Position numbers and translations under genes: made by a program
Shown: in pieces, positions 1 through 5,668 of the stretch
How the letters are laid out: the number at the start of each line of letters is the position of its first letter
Numbering within the stretch: position 1 is the stretch's first letter
NCBI GenBank assembly: GCA_023145655.1
Contig: JAGLDI010000030.1
Span: 1 to 5,680, forward strand
DNA from: Desulfuromusa sp.
GTDB lineage: Bacteria; Desulfobacterota; Desulfuromonadia; Desulfuromonadales; Geopsychrobacteraceae
Reading direction: 5' to 3'
DNA length: 5,680 nucleotides
The notes under the pieces: model-generated
Database searches by the model: none
Told to the model about the DNA's origin: nothing
The model's input: only the letters and a program-made list of their open reading frames with translations

Positions 1-932
1 GCCAGCCCCAGAGGCCAGGGATAGAGTTCAGAGATTGGACGGTAGACATCATGATCCCGTTCTACAGGTTCAAGGCGATCCAGCTCCGCATAAATTTCTG
101 TCAACTGATCGGTATCCCGAGCGCGGAAGTAGCGCCCACCGGTCTTCTGTGCAATTTCTGTCAGGGTCTTTTCGTCAAGACCTGCTGAAGGGTTCACCAT
201 TTGGCTGAAGAAAAATCCTTCCACTCTCATCGTCGTGGCACCGAGTCCTATCGTATAGATTTTCAACCCTTCAGCTGCAGCAAGATCTGCCGCTTTAAGT
301 GGCGATAGATGACCAGCGGTATTGGCGCCATCGGTAAGAAGAATTAACACCTGCTCTTTCCCTCCCCCCCTTTTAAGACGCTTGACCGCTAACCCGATAG
401 CATCACCAATCGCAGTTTTCTCCCCGGCCAGACCAATCGCAGATTCATCTAAAAGTTGCTCAACCGTCCGGCGATCAAAAGTTAGTGGGGTCTGGATATA
501 GGGTTGATCGCCAAACAAAATCAATCCCAGCCGATCCCCAACCCGTTGCTGAATAAATTGACCGGCAACTGCTTTCAGCACTGTCAAACGATCGACAGCT
601 TCACCATGAAGATAGAAATCTTTGGTCTGCATACTACCGGAAAGATCGACCGCCAGCAGCAGATCACGACCACTGACCGGCAATTCAATCGGCTCACCAA
701 GCCACTGAGGACGGGCAGTCGCACCCACCAGCAGAAACCAGCAGCAAAGAGCCAGTAGCAACTGCCACCGCCCTTTCCTCCGGCTCTGCTGATGTTGGAC
801 CGCGGCAAAAGGTGCTAAACTTGGCACCCAGAGAGCCGCCTCTTCAGCAGCTAATGCCGGCGGCCAGAACTTATAAATCAACCAGGGGAGAGGGAACAGG
901 ATAAAGGCCCAGGGCCAGACAAAATGGATCAT
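1..932 (-). CDS. BatA-like VWA-domain membrane protein, C-terminus cut by window edge
   Basis: The minus-strand frame opens with ATG at 932 and stays open to the window edge, giving about 310 residues. Two hydrophobic segments (about residues 4-22 and 56-72) precede a von Willebrand factor A domain starting near residue 89. All parts of the MIDAS metal site are visible: DLSGS (D96, S98, S100), T173 and D201 in LLTDG. The last visible residues (ELYPWPLGLA) look like the start of the C-terminal membrane helix usual in BatA proteins, so probably only a few tens of residues are missing. GGAGG at 938-942 lies five bases before the start. The ATG overlaps the stop of the DUF4381 gene in an ATGA junction. 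In this family the VWA domain faces the periplasm and is considered a client or partner of the MoxR ATPase encoded upstream. A BatB-type VWA gene may follow beyond the left edge, but that is inference. A run of four A and seven G lies in the gene at 364-374. Confidence 0.93.
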   Translation of the reverse strand, partial: MIHFVWPWAFILFPLPWLIYKFWPPALAAEEAALWVPSLAPFAAVQHQQSRRKGRWQLLLALCCWFLLVGATARPQWLGEPIELPVSGRDLLLAVDLSGSMQTKDFYLHGEAVDRLTVLKAVAGQFIQQRVGDRLGLILFGDQPYIQTPLTFDRRTVEQLLDESAIGLAGEKTAIGDAIGLAVKRLKRGGGKEQVLILLTDGANTAGHLSPLKAADLAAAEGLKIYTIGLGATTMRVEGFFFSQMVNPSAGLDEKTLTEIAQKTGGRYFRARDTDQLTEIYAELDRLEPVERDHDVYRPISELYPWPLGL

Positions 933-1426
933 TGTTTCCTCCGCCGGGAGAAATTTTGCGGGGGAAGTTTTTTCAACCAGCGGTGGCACAGGTTGATCAG
1001 AGCAACAGTATCAATCTGGACCTCAGGTCGATAGGGAGCATCACTTAAACAGCGACCAATTCCAGTGGTAAACGGGTGGTCATGAAATGGCCGGTCCAAA
1101 AATTTCAACCAGTCCTGACCACTCAAACCGGCACAATCCTGCCGAGGGAAGTGGGTAATAGCCGCTTGCCGTAATAATCTGGAGAGAGCTGTAAGCAACT
1201 CAGTTTCGGAGAAATCAGCCAGCTTTTCAAGTTTTTTCAGGGCAATACGCCGCATCAGACGACGCTGGCGAAAACGGCACAAACCCCAGAGAAAAATGGG
1301 AATCAGGAGCAATAACCCAGACAAAATCCACCAGCCGGGAGCCGGAGGCCACCAGCTGATTGGAGTGGGAAGATGGATATCGTGCAAAGGAAGGTTAGCC
1401 GCTGTCATTGTGCTATCAGGTCCCAT
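929..1426 (-). CDS. DUF4381 small membrane protein of the MoxR/Bat cluster
   Basis: This 165-residue protein has the DUF4381 hallmark near its N-terminus (residues 15-32, HDIHLP then SWWPPAPGWW), followed by one transmembrane helix (about 33-51) and a basic stop-transfer stretch rich in Arg. The rest (about 55-165) is a soluble, mostly helical, basic tail, probably cytoplasmic because of the Arg cluster just after the helix. It sits between DUF58 and the VWA gene, as this family typically does. Its role is unknown; a membrane adaptor between the MoxR/DUF58 side and the VWA protein is an inference. The start is slightly uncertain. ATG at 1426 lies one base after the DUF58 stop and has only a G-rich stretch upstream. 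An in-frame ATG at 1408 has GGGA upstream and would remove six residues, leaving the conserved motif intact. The stop TGA overlaps the next ATG. Confidence 0.9.
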   Translation of the reverse strand: MGPDSTMTAANLPLHDIHLPTPISWWPPAPGWWILSGLLLLIPIFLWGLCRFRQRRLMRRIALKKLEKLADFSETELLTALSRLLRQAAITHFPRQDCAGLSGQDWLKFLDRPFHDHPFTTGIGRCLSDAPYRPEVQIDTVALINLCHRWLKKLPPQNFSRRRKQ

Positions 1427-1427
1427 T

Positions 1428-2363
1428 TCAACGCCCCCGCTTCACGCTGGAAAGAGATTCCAGTGGATCACCGTCCGTTGGCAACGAAAAAAATTGACAC
1501 TGTTGGCGGCGGCAGAAATTTTCAAGCTGTTGGCGATGTTGGCTGAAGGAGTGCTGGTACTGCTGCCGCCCATGCCGATCGGCAGTGGTCATAGTCAAAT
1601 CCCGCTCACCATCACTCAGGCGATAGGAACCAGACAGTGGCAGTTCGGCTTCGAAGGGGTCGAAACAATGGATCAGACCCAGATCACAATGTCGGCCAAG
1701 GAGTGCCAGCTGTTTCTCAACCTGATCATCCCACTGGCTGAAATCACTGAGTAATAAAATCAAACTGCCGGGGCGGGCGACCCGGTGGAGCCGTTGCAGG
1801 GTGGCCGCAAGACGTTGCTGTGGAGCAAACGGTTGATGAGGAGAGCGATTCCAGACCGGGTCTGCAACCATCTGGCGCAAGAGTTGTAGAACGGCCTTTT
1901 TCCCCAGTTGTGGGCGCAGTTCAAGGTTCCGTTCTTCGGAAAAAATAAAACCGCCGATACGATCCCCACGCGACAGTGCCTGCCAGGCTAGTAACGCCGC
2001 CAGCTGGGAAGCCTGTACCGCTTTAAACCGGCCACGAGTAGCAAAAAACATCGGTCTCCGGTAATCTAGAGCAACAATCACCGGACGTTCCCGTTCTTCA
2101 TGAAACAGCTTGGTATGCACCTTGCCCCGCCGGGCAGTTACTCGCCAATCGATGCTGCGAACATCATCACCTGGTAAATAAGCGCGTACCTCAGCAAACT
2201 CCATACCACGACCCCGAAAGCGGCTACGATAACCACCACTTTGTGCCGCCAATTGGCGGTTGGCTTGCCAGCTTGCCGGAAGTAACTGATCACCCAAAGC
2301 AATCAGTTCGGTCAGATCAATTTTGACCGGAGATGTTTCTACCGATACCACCCGTTTTGGCAT
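1428..2363 (-). CDS. DUF58 domain protein (MoxR-associated)
   Basis: The protein has 311 residues, a normal length for the family. The conserved DUF58 core is clear at residues 51-93: GRGMEF, then VRAYLPGDDVRSIDWR, then K85 and an EERERP segment. It is followed by a VWA-like half beginning at VIVALD (95-100), with LLLSDF near residue 207 as the later acidic position. The usual MIDAS serines are absent: after D100 the chain reads YRRPM, not xSxSM, so metal binding in this half is doubtful. No membrane helix is evident, so the protein is probably cytoplasmic or peripheral. Its ATG shares one base with the stop of the MoxR gene (TGATG) and has no good Shine-Dalgarno site, which points to translational coupling. 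DUF58 proteins nearly always accompany MoxR ATPases, but their biochemical activity is not established. Confidence 0.93.
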   Translation of the reverse strand: MPKRVVSVETSPVKIDLTELIALGDQLLPASWQANRQLAAQSGGYRSRFRGRGMEFAEVRAYLPGDDVRSIDWRVTARRGKVHTKLFHEERERPVIVALDYRRPMFFATRGRFKAVQASQLAALLAWQALSRGDRIGGFIFSEERNLELRPQLGKKAVLQLLRQMVADPVWNRSPHQPFAPQQRLAATLQRLHRVARPGSLILLLSDFSQWDDQVEKQLALLGRHCDLGLIHCFDPFEAELPLSGSYRLSDGERDLTMTTADRHGRQQYQHSFSQHRQQLENFCRRQQCQFFSLPTDGDPLESLSSVKRGR

Positions 2364-3340
2364 CAGGGTACCGGGACACGGGCAATCAGTTCAGAGATCA
2401 GTCGATCAGCATTCATCCCATTGGCCTCAGCCTCATAGCTGAGAATCAGCCGATGACGCAACACATCAAAGGCTAGATTTTGGATATCTTCCGGCAAAAC
2501 ATGGTCACGTCCAGCCAGCCAGGCTCGTGCTCGAGAACAGCGATCAAGAGCAATACTGGCTCGTGGGCTTCCTCCATATAAAATTGCCCCGGCCAGATCT
2601 TCACCGTAGGGCTGTGGGTTACGGGTCGCCAGGACCAATTGCAACAGATACTCTTCCAGATTCTCTGCCAGATAGATATCTAAAACTTGTTGACGGGCAT
2701 GACGCAACTCAACCACCGAAAGGACCGGTGCAGGGCTTGACGAAGAATCTGCGGCAACCTCTCCAGCCGCCTCGCGCCGTGCCAGAGCAAGAATCTGCCG
2801 TTCACTTGCCACCGCAGGGTAATCGACCCGCACATGCAACAGAAAACGGTCCAGTTGGGCTTCTGGAAGGGGGTAGGTTCCCTCCTGCTCAATCGGGTTC
2901 TGGGTCGCCATCACCAGAAAAGGATCTGCCAGTTGGTAAGTCGTTTGTCCAACACTGATCTGTCTCTCTGCCATTGCCTCCAGCAGCGCTGACTGGACTT
3001 TGGCTGGCGCACGGTTGATTTCATCGGCAAGGATCAGATTATGAAATAATGGTCCCGGCTGAAAAGTAAAGGTGGCATCCTCGGCACGATAAACGTCGGT
3101 TCCGGTCAGATCTGCCGGCAGTAAATCAGGGGTAAACTGGATACGATGAAAACTCCCCTCCAACAGTTCCCCTAGTTGCCGAATGGCGCGGGTTTTAGCC
3201 AGTCCAGGAGCCCCCTCAACCAGCAGATGACCATCGGCCAACAGTGCAATCAGCAGACGTTCAATTAATTCCGGCTGCCCGATAACCTGTCGCGACAGTC
3301 CATCTTTCAGCCGCCCAAAACGTTGCTGCAGTACATCCAT
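2363..3340 (-). CDS. MoxR-family AAA+ ATPase
   Basis: From ATG at 3340 the protein has 325 residues, typical of MoxR. The AAA+ motifs appear in order: Walker A GAPGLAKT (43-50), Walker B LILADE with D106-E107 followed by INRAPAKVQSALLEAM, sensor 1 in ATQNPIEQEGTYPLPEAQ (N148), a probable arginine finger at R165 in LDRF, and sensor 2 GGSPRAS (256-262). It probably forms ATP-driven rings that remodel or activate VWA-domain partners; here those would be the downstream DUF58 and VWA products. The frame remains open to a TTG at 3415, which would add 25 residues, but that start has no Shine-Dalgarno site and the extra segment is Cys-rich and unlike the family. AAGGA at 3349-3353, eight bases before ATG 3340, decides the start. 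First gene of the operon; its stop overlaps the DUF58 start by one base. Confidence 0.95.
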   Translation of the reverse strand: MDVLQQRFGRLKDGLSRQVIGQPELIERLLIALLADGHLLVEGAPGLAKTRAIRQLGELLEGSFHRIQFTPDLLPADLTGTDVYRAEDATFTFQPGPLFHNLILADEINRAPAKVQSALLEAMAERQISVGQTTYQLADPFLVMATQNPIEQEGTYPLPEAQLDRFLLHVRVDYPAVASERQILALARREAAGEVAADSSSSPAPVLSVVELRHARQQVLDIYLAENLEEYLLQLVLATRNPQPYGEDLAGAILYGGSPRASIALDRCSRARAWLAGRDHVLPEDIQNLAFDVLRHRLILSYEAEANGMNADRLISELIARVPVP

Positions 3341-3348
3341 AATAAGAA

Positions 3349-3353
3349 TCCTT
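3349..3353 (-). promoter_or_regulatory. Ribosome binding site fixing the MoxR start
   Basis: On the minus strand AAGGA is followed by eight bases and then ATG at 3340. This supports the 325-residue MoxR product over the longer TTG-initiated reading from 3415. The site touches a perfect 10-base palindrome CTTGCGCAAG at 3351-3360, which could fold or bind a protein over the ribosome site; that is only a possibility. Confidence 0.7.
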
Positions 3354-3430
3354 GCGCAAGAGAAGTTACAAGGGTACAGAGATACACCCTCATGACAAAC
3401 ACTATTATTCAACAACCTGTCAGCCCGAGA

Positions 3431-3443
3431 TCAATATTATTGA
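3431..3443. repeat. Perfect 13-base AT-rich palindrome, possible operator
   Basis: TCAATATTATTGA reads as two TCAATA arms around a single central T. It lies about 91 bases upstream of the MoxR ATG, a place where an operator would make sense. It does not match a regulator box that I recognise (it is not an FNR TTGAT-N4-ATCAA site). AT-rich palindromes of this length also occur by chance, so the regulatory reading is tentative. Confidence 0.3.
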
Positions 3444-3535
3444 GCTAAACAGGTAAAACTACCGGCGGGGGTTGTGCGAGAGGGGGAAAAGAAAATTCTG
3501 CAGATGGATTCTGTTAATTAAACACTTCCCGTGAA

Positions 3536-3577
3536 TCAAGTATTACCCTTGATAAAAAACCACCTCAAGTTACCCTT
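3536..3577. repeat. Imperfect direct repeat spanning the stop of the CoA-binding gene
   Basis: Copy one is TCAAGTATTACCCTT at 3536-3550. Copy two is TCAAGTTACCCTT at 3565-3577, differing only by two missing bases. Copy two contains the TAA stop (3570-3572) of the minus-strand CoA-binding protein gene. Copy one also forms a dyad with the following bases (ATCAAG 3535-3540, CTTGAT 3548-3553). A small local duplication is the simplest origin; a paired protein-binding site is an alternative. Confidence 0.45.
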
Positions 3578-3974
3578 CGTGATACCTCAATACCACCAGC
3601 AAACAACTCCCGTCGGCAATGATATTAATCCCCTGCTCTTTACAATATTGCACTGCTGCTGGGCTTTCTGCACCCGGTTGCATCCAGATATTCTTGACCC
3701 CTTTAGCCGCTGCCTGCTCAACAATTTTTTCGGTGATTGCAGGTGGTGTAATTACCGAAAGACTCTCCACATCTACAGGAATATCTGCAATTGTGGCGAC
3801 ACAATCGACACCTTCAATCTGTTTTTCTTTGGGGTGGACCGGGATCACCGGCCGATTATTCTGCTGGTAACAACGCAGAATTTTATTACCGTATTTATCA
3901 CGATTGGTTGATGCCCCAACGACTGCAAACACTGGTGACGCAAGAAATTGTTCAAGCTGTTTTTCAATCGTCAT
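3570..3974 (-). CDS. CoA-binding protein (CoA_binding_2, Rossmann fold)
   Basis: The 134-residue product matches the length and layout of small stand-alone CoA-binding (YccU-like) proteins. The first beta strand and glycine turn are visible as FAVVGAST (16-23), followed by the family signature RDKYGNK (25-31). After these come VIPVHPKEK, a VITPP strand end, WMQPGAES and the C-terminal GINIIADGSCLLV segment. It is predicted to be cytoplasmic and to bind CoA or a related nucleotide through this Rossmann fold. No enzyme activity is established for the family. The ATG at 3974 has GGGAG at 3981-3985, six bases upstream. The gene starts 23 bases after the rnhA stop, so the two are very probably cotranscribed, though a functional link with RNase HI is not obvious. 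Confidence 0.92.
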   Translation of the reverse strand: MTIEKQLEQFLASPVFAVVGASTNRDKYGNKILRCYQQNNRPVIPVHPKEKQIEGVDCVATIADIPVDVESLSVITPPAITEKIVEQAAAKGVKNIWMQPGAESPAAVQYCKEQGINIIADGSCLLVVLRYHEG

Positions 3975-3997
3975 CGCTCACTCCCTGCAAATACAAT

Positions 3998-4456
3998 TTA
4001 TTCGCTATTTTCAGCGGCCTGAATGATCTCTAAACGCGCCAGTTCATCACAGCGCTCATTTTCCGGATGACCATCATGCCCTTTGACCCAAACCCAGTCT
4101 ACTTGATGTTCTTTCACCATTTGTAGCAATCGTTCCCATAGATCACGATTAGCAACTTCCTCTTTTTTCGAATTTTTCCAACCCTTGCGCTGCCACCCCT
4201 CGATCCACTCGGTCATCCCCTTGACCAGATACTGAGAATCGGAGATCAGGCGCACTTGACAAGGTTGCTTAAGGGCCTCAAGACCAGCAATAGCCCCCAG
4301 CATTTCCATCCGGTTATTGGTTGTTTCAGCAGCATATCCGGAAAGTTCTCTTTCATGCTCCCCATAGCGCAAGATGGTTCCATAACCGCCTGGTCCCGGA
4401 TTTCCGGAACATGCTCCATCAGAAAAAATTTCAACGCACCGTTTATCTTGAGACAT
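3998..4456 (-). CDS. rnhA: Ribonuclease HI
   Basis: The 152-residue product is a full-length class I bacterial RNase HI (the E. coli enzyme has 155). All active-site residues are in place: D13 in [16 protein letters not shown]51 in TTNNRMEM, D73 in ISDSQYL, H127 in [17 protein letters not shown] and D137 in the same segment. The Trp- and Lys-rich basic handle region that helps grip the hybrid is also present (about 84-98, [15 protein letters not shown]). The enzyme cuts the RNA strand of RNA-DNA hybrids in the cytoplasm, clearing R-loops and primers, using divalent metal ions. ATG at 4456 follows AAGGGA with seven bases between. It is first in a two-gene unit with the CoA-binding protein and is divergent from the usp gene. 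Confidence 0.98.
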   Translation of the reverse strand: MSQDKRCVEIFSDGACSGNPGPGGYGTILRYGEHERELSGYAAETTNNRMEMLGAIAGLEALKQPCQVRLISDSQYLVKGMTEWIEGWQRKGWKNSKKEEVANRDLWERLLQMVKEHQVDWVWVKGHDGHPENERCDELARLEIIQAAENSE

Positions 4457-4542
4457 ACAATTTCCCTTTATCGTTTGTCACGCCAGGAGGCTGTCAAACT
4501 TGATGAATCGTAGTGAGAATTCAGTTAGTTGAGAACAGATTT

Positions 4543-4572
4543 TTGTCAAACTCAACAGTTTGCTAGCATAAT
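4543..4572 (+). promoter_or_regulatory. Candidate sigma-70 promoter P1 for usp
   Basis: TTGTCA (4543-4548) and CATAAT (4567-4572) are separated by 18 bases; each hexamer matches consensus at five of six positions. Transcription would start near 4579, leaving a leader of about 125 bases before the GTG. This is the best plus-strand promoter match in the divergent region. It is sequence inspection only. Confidence 0.5.
4544..4549 (-). promoter_or_regulatory. Possible -35 box for rnhA, overlapping the usp -35
   Basis: The minus strand carries a perfect TTGACA here, sharing five bases with the plus-strand TTGTCA box. A matching -10 is poor: at 17-19 bases the candidates are AACTGA, ACTGAA and CTGAAT, so promoter function is uncertain. 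The position, about 90 bases before the rnhA ATG, is reasonable. Confidence 0.3.
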
Positions 4573-4640
4573 CAGTTCAGAAAAATAAAAATAGCGAAAA
4601 AGATGATCCAAAGATCACCTTATCCTCCGTATATTGCCGG

Positions 4641-4669
4641 TTGATTTTTTTATTATCCAGGCGTATTAC
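4641..4669 (+). promoter_or_regulatory. Weaker candidate promoter P2 for usp
   Basis: TTGATT (4641-4646) and TATTAC (4664-4669) stand 17 bases apart, each with four of six consensus matches. It would give a short leader of about 30 bases ahead of the strong ribosome binding site. It could act with or instead of P1; the evidence is weaker. Confidence 0.3.
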
Positions 4670-4692
4670 AGTCCACATCAACCAAGTAGAAA

Positions 4693-4700
4693 AAGGAGGT
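4693..4700 (+). promoter_or_regulatory. Strong Shine-Dalgarno site for the GTG start of usp
   Basis: AAGGAGGT, nearly complete complementarity to the 3' end of 16S rRNA, lies four bases before GTG at 4705. It decides the unusual GTG start. AGGA and TCCT flank GGT here and could pair as a four-base stem, but that is too weak to claim regulation. Confidence 0.8.
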
Positions 4701-4704
4701 TCCT

Positions 4705-5517
4705 GTGAACCAACCACTATTACATATTTTCAGAAATACCCCATTTGGACGGGAAACCCTTTTGCAGTCAGCCTATAGCTGCCAGAAGTTGAAATTGTCT
4801 CTGGATATTTTTATCCCTGAAGATCAGAAATTTCTCTTCTATTTCAGTGGCGACGTGGTTCAAATTGATCTTGATAAATCGTACCTATTTGACCCGGAAA
4901 CGGCAAAAAAACATGCTGAGGAAACCCTTTCTCAGGATTCTCGCCTTGAATACCAATTTATCCGCCATGAAAGCTACACCGGGACCGGATTACCCGACCT
5001 GCCGACCGATTTTTCACTGATGACCTGCCCCCGCTCTATCACCGATGTCAGCAGTCGGATCGGTCTTGGACATATCGGACCAAAAGTCAGAAAAATTGTC
5101 CAGCAAGCCACCTTTCCGATCCTGATCCCCGGAACAGTTTTCAAACCATGGCAACGAATTATTGTCCTCTATGGTGGGTCTAAAGCTGCCGGGAAAGCAT
5201 TACAATTAGCCTTCACCTTCCAGCTACGGAGTAAATTGCCTCTGCAGATTATCAGTATTGGAGATCATGACACCCTTGAGACAATGCTGAAAGATCAGGG
5301 GCTACTTGATCAGGTCAATCAGCATGACTGGAAGGTTTACTCCGGCAGTTCATTACAAAAACACCTGTATGAAATTCCCCATGATGCACTGGTCGTACTG
5401 GGAGCCTATGGTCATGGCCCGATCAAAGCCCTGTTTGGCAGCAGTATGGAACTGATTCAATCACAACTGCCTAACCCGCTGTTGGTTGTCGGGCCCAAGT
5501 ATCAACCCCACGGATAG
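4705..5517 (+). CDS. Tandem-domain universal stress protein (UspA family)
   Basis: The product has 270 residues, about twice one Usp domain. The C-terminal half (about 150-265) is the clear Usp domain: strand RIIVLYGGS (151-159), helix, strand LQIISIG, then LVVLGAYGHG and the end PNPLLVVGP. The N-terminal half (about 1-145) looks like a diverged copy, ending in GLGHIGPKVRKIV and FPILIPG, which parallels the second domain's ending. The ATP-binding signature G-2x-G-9x-G-(S/T) is nearly present as G233, G236, G245 and S246, but with eight residues, not nine, between the last two glycines. Nucleotide binding is therefore plausible, not certain. No signal peptide or membrane segment is seen, so it is probably cytoplasmic. 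It starts with GTG behind a strong AAGGAGGT site, appears to be monocistronic, and is divergent from rnhA. Usp proteins generally serve stress survival; the specific role here is unknown. Confidence 0.88.
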   Translation: MNQPLLHIFRNTPFGRETLLQSAYSCQKLKLSLDIFIPEDQKFLFYFSGDVVQIDLDKSYLFDPETAKKHAEETLSQDSRLEYQFIRHESYTGTGLPDLPTDFSLMTCPRSITDVSSRIGLGHIGPKVRKIVQQATFPILIPGTVFKPWQRIIVLYGGSKAAGKALQLAFTFQLRSKLPLQIISIGDHDTLETMLKDQGLLDQVNQHDWKVYSGSSLQKHLYEIPHDALVVLGAYGHGPIKALFGSSMELIQSQLPNPLLVVGPKYQPHG

Positions 5518-5546
5518 TGGATTGAACCTAAAAAGAAGCACAATAA

Positions 5547-5580
5547 GAAAAGTCCTCCCACTGACGGGAAAGGGCTTTTC
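5547..5580 (+). terminator. Stem-loop just downstream of usp
   Basis: GAAAAGTCC (5547-5555) pairs with GGGCTTTTC (5572-5580) through nine pairs including one T-G wobble. The stem is extended by TCCC (5556-5559) with GGGA (5566-5569), an AA bulge (5570-5571) and a six-base loop. It begins 30 bases after the usp stop. It lacks a proper T tract downstream, so it may act as a weak terminator or as a 3'-end RNA-stabilising hairpin. Confidence 0.5.
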
Positions 5581-5592
5581 CAGGGGGATTCT

Positions 5593-5668
5593 CCTACTTC
5601 GTCACCCGCGTCACGCGGGTTCCTGCGTAGGCTCCCCTCCGCTCGCTGACGCGGCCATCCCTGGCCGC
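5593..5668. repeat. GC-rich palindrome cluster, possible dispersed intergenic element
   Basis: Several nested dyads sit in 76 bases: CCTAC (5593-5597) with GTAGG (5627-5631), enclosing ACCCGCG (5604-5610) with CGCGGGT (5614-5620) around a TCA loop; then GCGGCCA (5651-5657) with TGGCCGC (5662-5668). GCGTCA (5608-5613) can also pair with TGACGC (5647-5652), offering an alternative fold. The stretch is much richer in G and C than the flanking DNA and has no reading frame. This resembles REP/BIME-like or other small intergenic repeats, but only one copy is in the window. Confidence 0.45.

Larger units (their letters stand above)
3341..3569. other. Intergenic region upstream of the MoxR operon
   Basis: This 229-base gap lies between the end of the CoA-binding protein gene and the MoxR start, both on the minus strand. 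It must hold the MoxR operon promoter unless transcription reads through from rnhA. I find no convincing minus-strand -35/-10 pair. It contains a perfect 13-base palindrome (TCAATATTATTGA, 3431-3443), a 10-base palindrome at 3351-3360, a dyad ATCAAG/CTTGAT with a seven-base loop (3535-3553), and part of a direct repeat. No intrinsic terminator for the rnhA pair is recognisable: the only T-rich run on that strand (opposite 3554-3559) is not preceded by a good stem. Confidence 0.5.
4457..4704. other. Divergent intergenic region between rnhA and usp
   Basis: This AT-rich 248-base stretch should hold promoters for both directions. TGTCAAACT occurs twice in the same orientation (4492-4500 and 4544-4552), 52 bases apart. 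Read on the minus strand, each gives a perfect TTGACA. The rightmost one overlaps the plus-strand -35 box TTGTCA. A short dyad TGATC-CAAA-GATCA lies at 4604-4617 in what would be the usp leader. No open reading frame of note and no structural RNA were recognised. Confidence 0.5.

Noticed and set aside
504..808. Short open frames on both strands
   Set aside because: They are shadows of the VWA gene, which reads continuously here with an intact MIDAS.
1296..1754. Plus-strand open frame of 152 codons
   Set aside because: It lies antisense to DUF4381 and DUF58, both well-supported by family motifs, and its translation shows no recognisable domain.
2527..2958. Plus-strand open frame of 143 codons
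   Set aside because: It is antisense to the MoxR ATPase coding region, and its composition is explained by the codon use of the real gene.
3341..3415. 25-residue N-terminal extension of MoxR from a TTG at 3415
   Set aside because: There is no Shine-Dalgarno site before the TTG, the extra residues do not resemble the family, and ATG 3340 has AAGGA at a good distance and gives the normal length.
3535..3559. Dyad ATCAAG/CTTGAT next to a run of A as a terminator
   Set aside because: For minus-strand transcripts the T run comes before the hairpin, and for plus-strand transcripts the run is A, so neither orientation fits.
3531..4033. Plus-strand open frames opposite the CoA-binding gene
   Set aside because: The minus-strand product has clear CoA_binding_2 motifs and a good ribosome site; the plus-strand translations have neither.
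4467..4497. TTGACA (minus, 4492-4497) with GATAAA as an rnhA promoter
   Set aside because: The spacer is 19 bases and the start site would fall on or after the ribosome binding site, leaving no usable leader.
4604..4617. TGATC-CAAA-GATCA dyad as an operator or terminator
   Set aside because: The stem has only five pairs, no T run follows, and GATC-containing dyads arise easily by chance.
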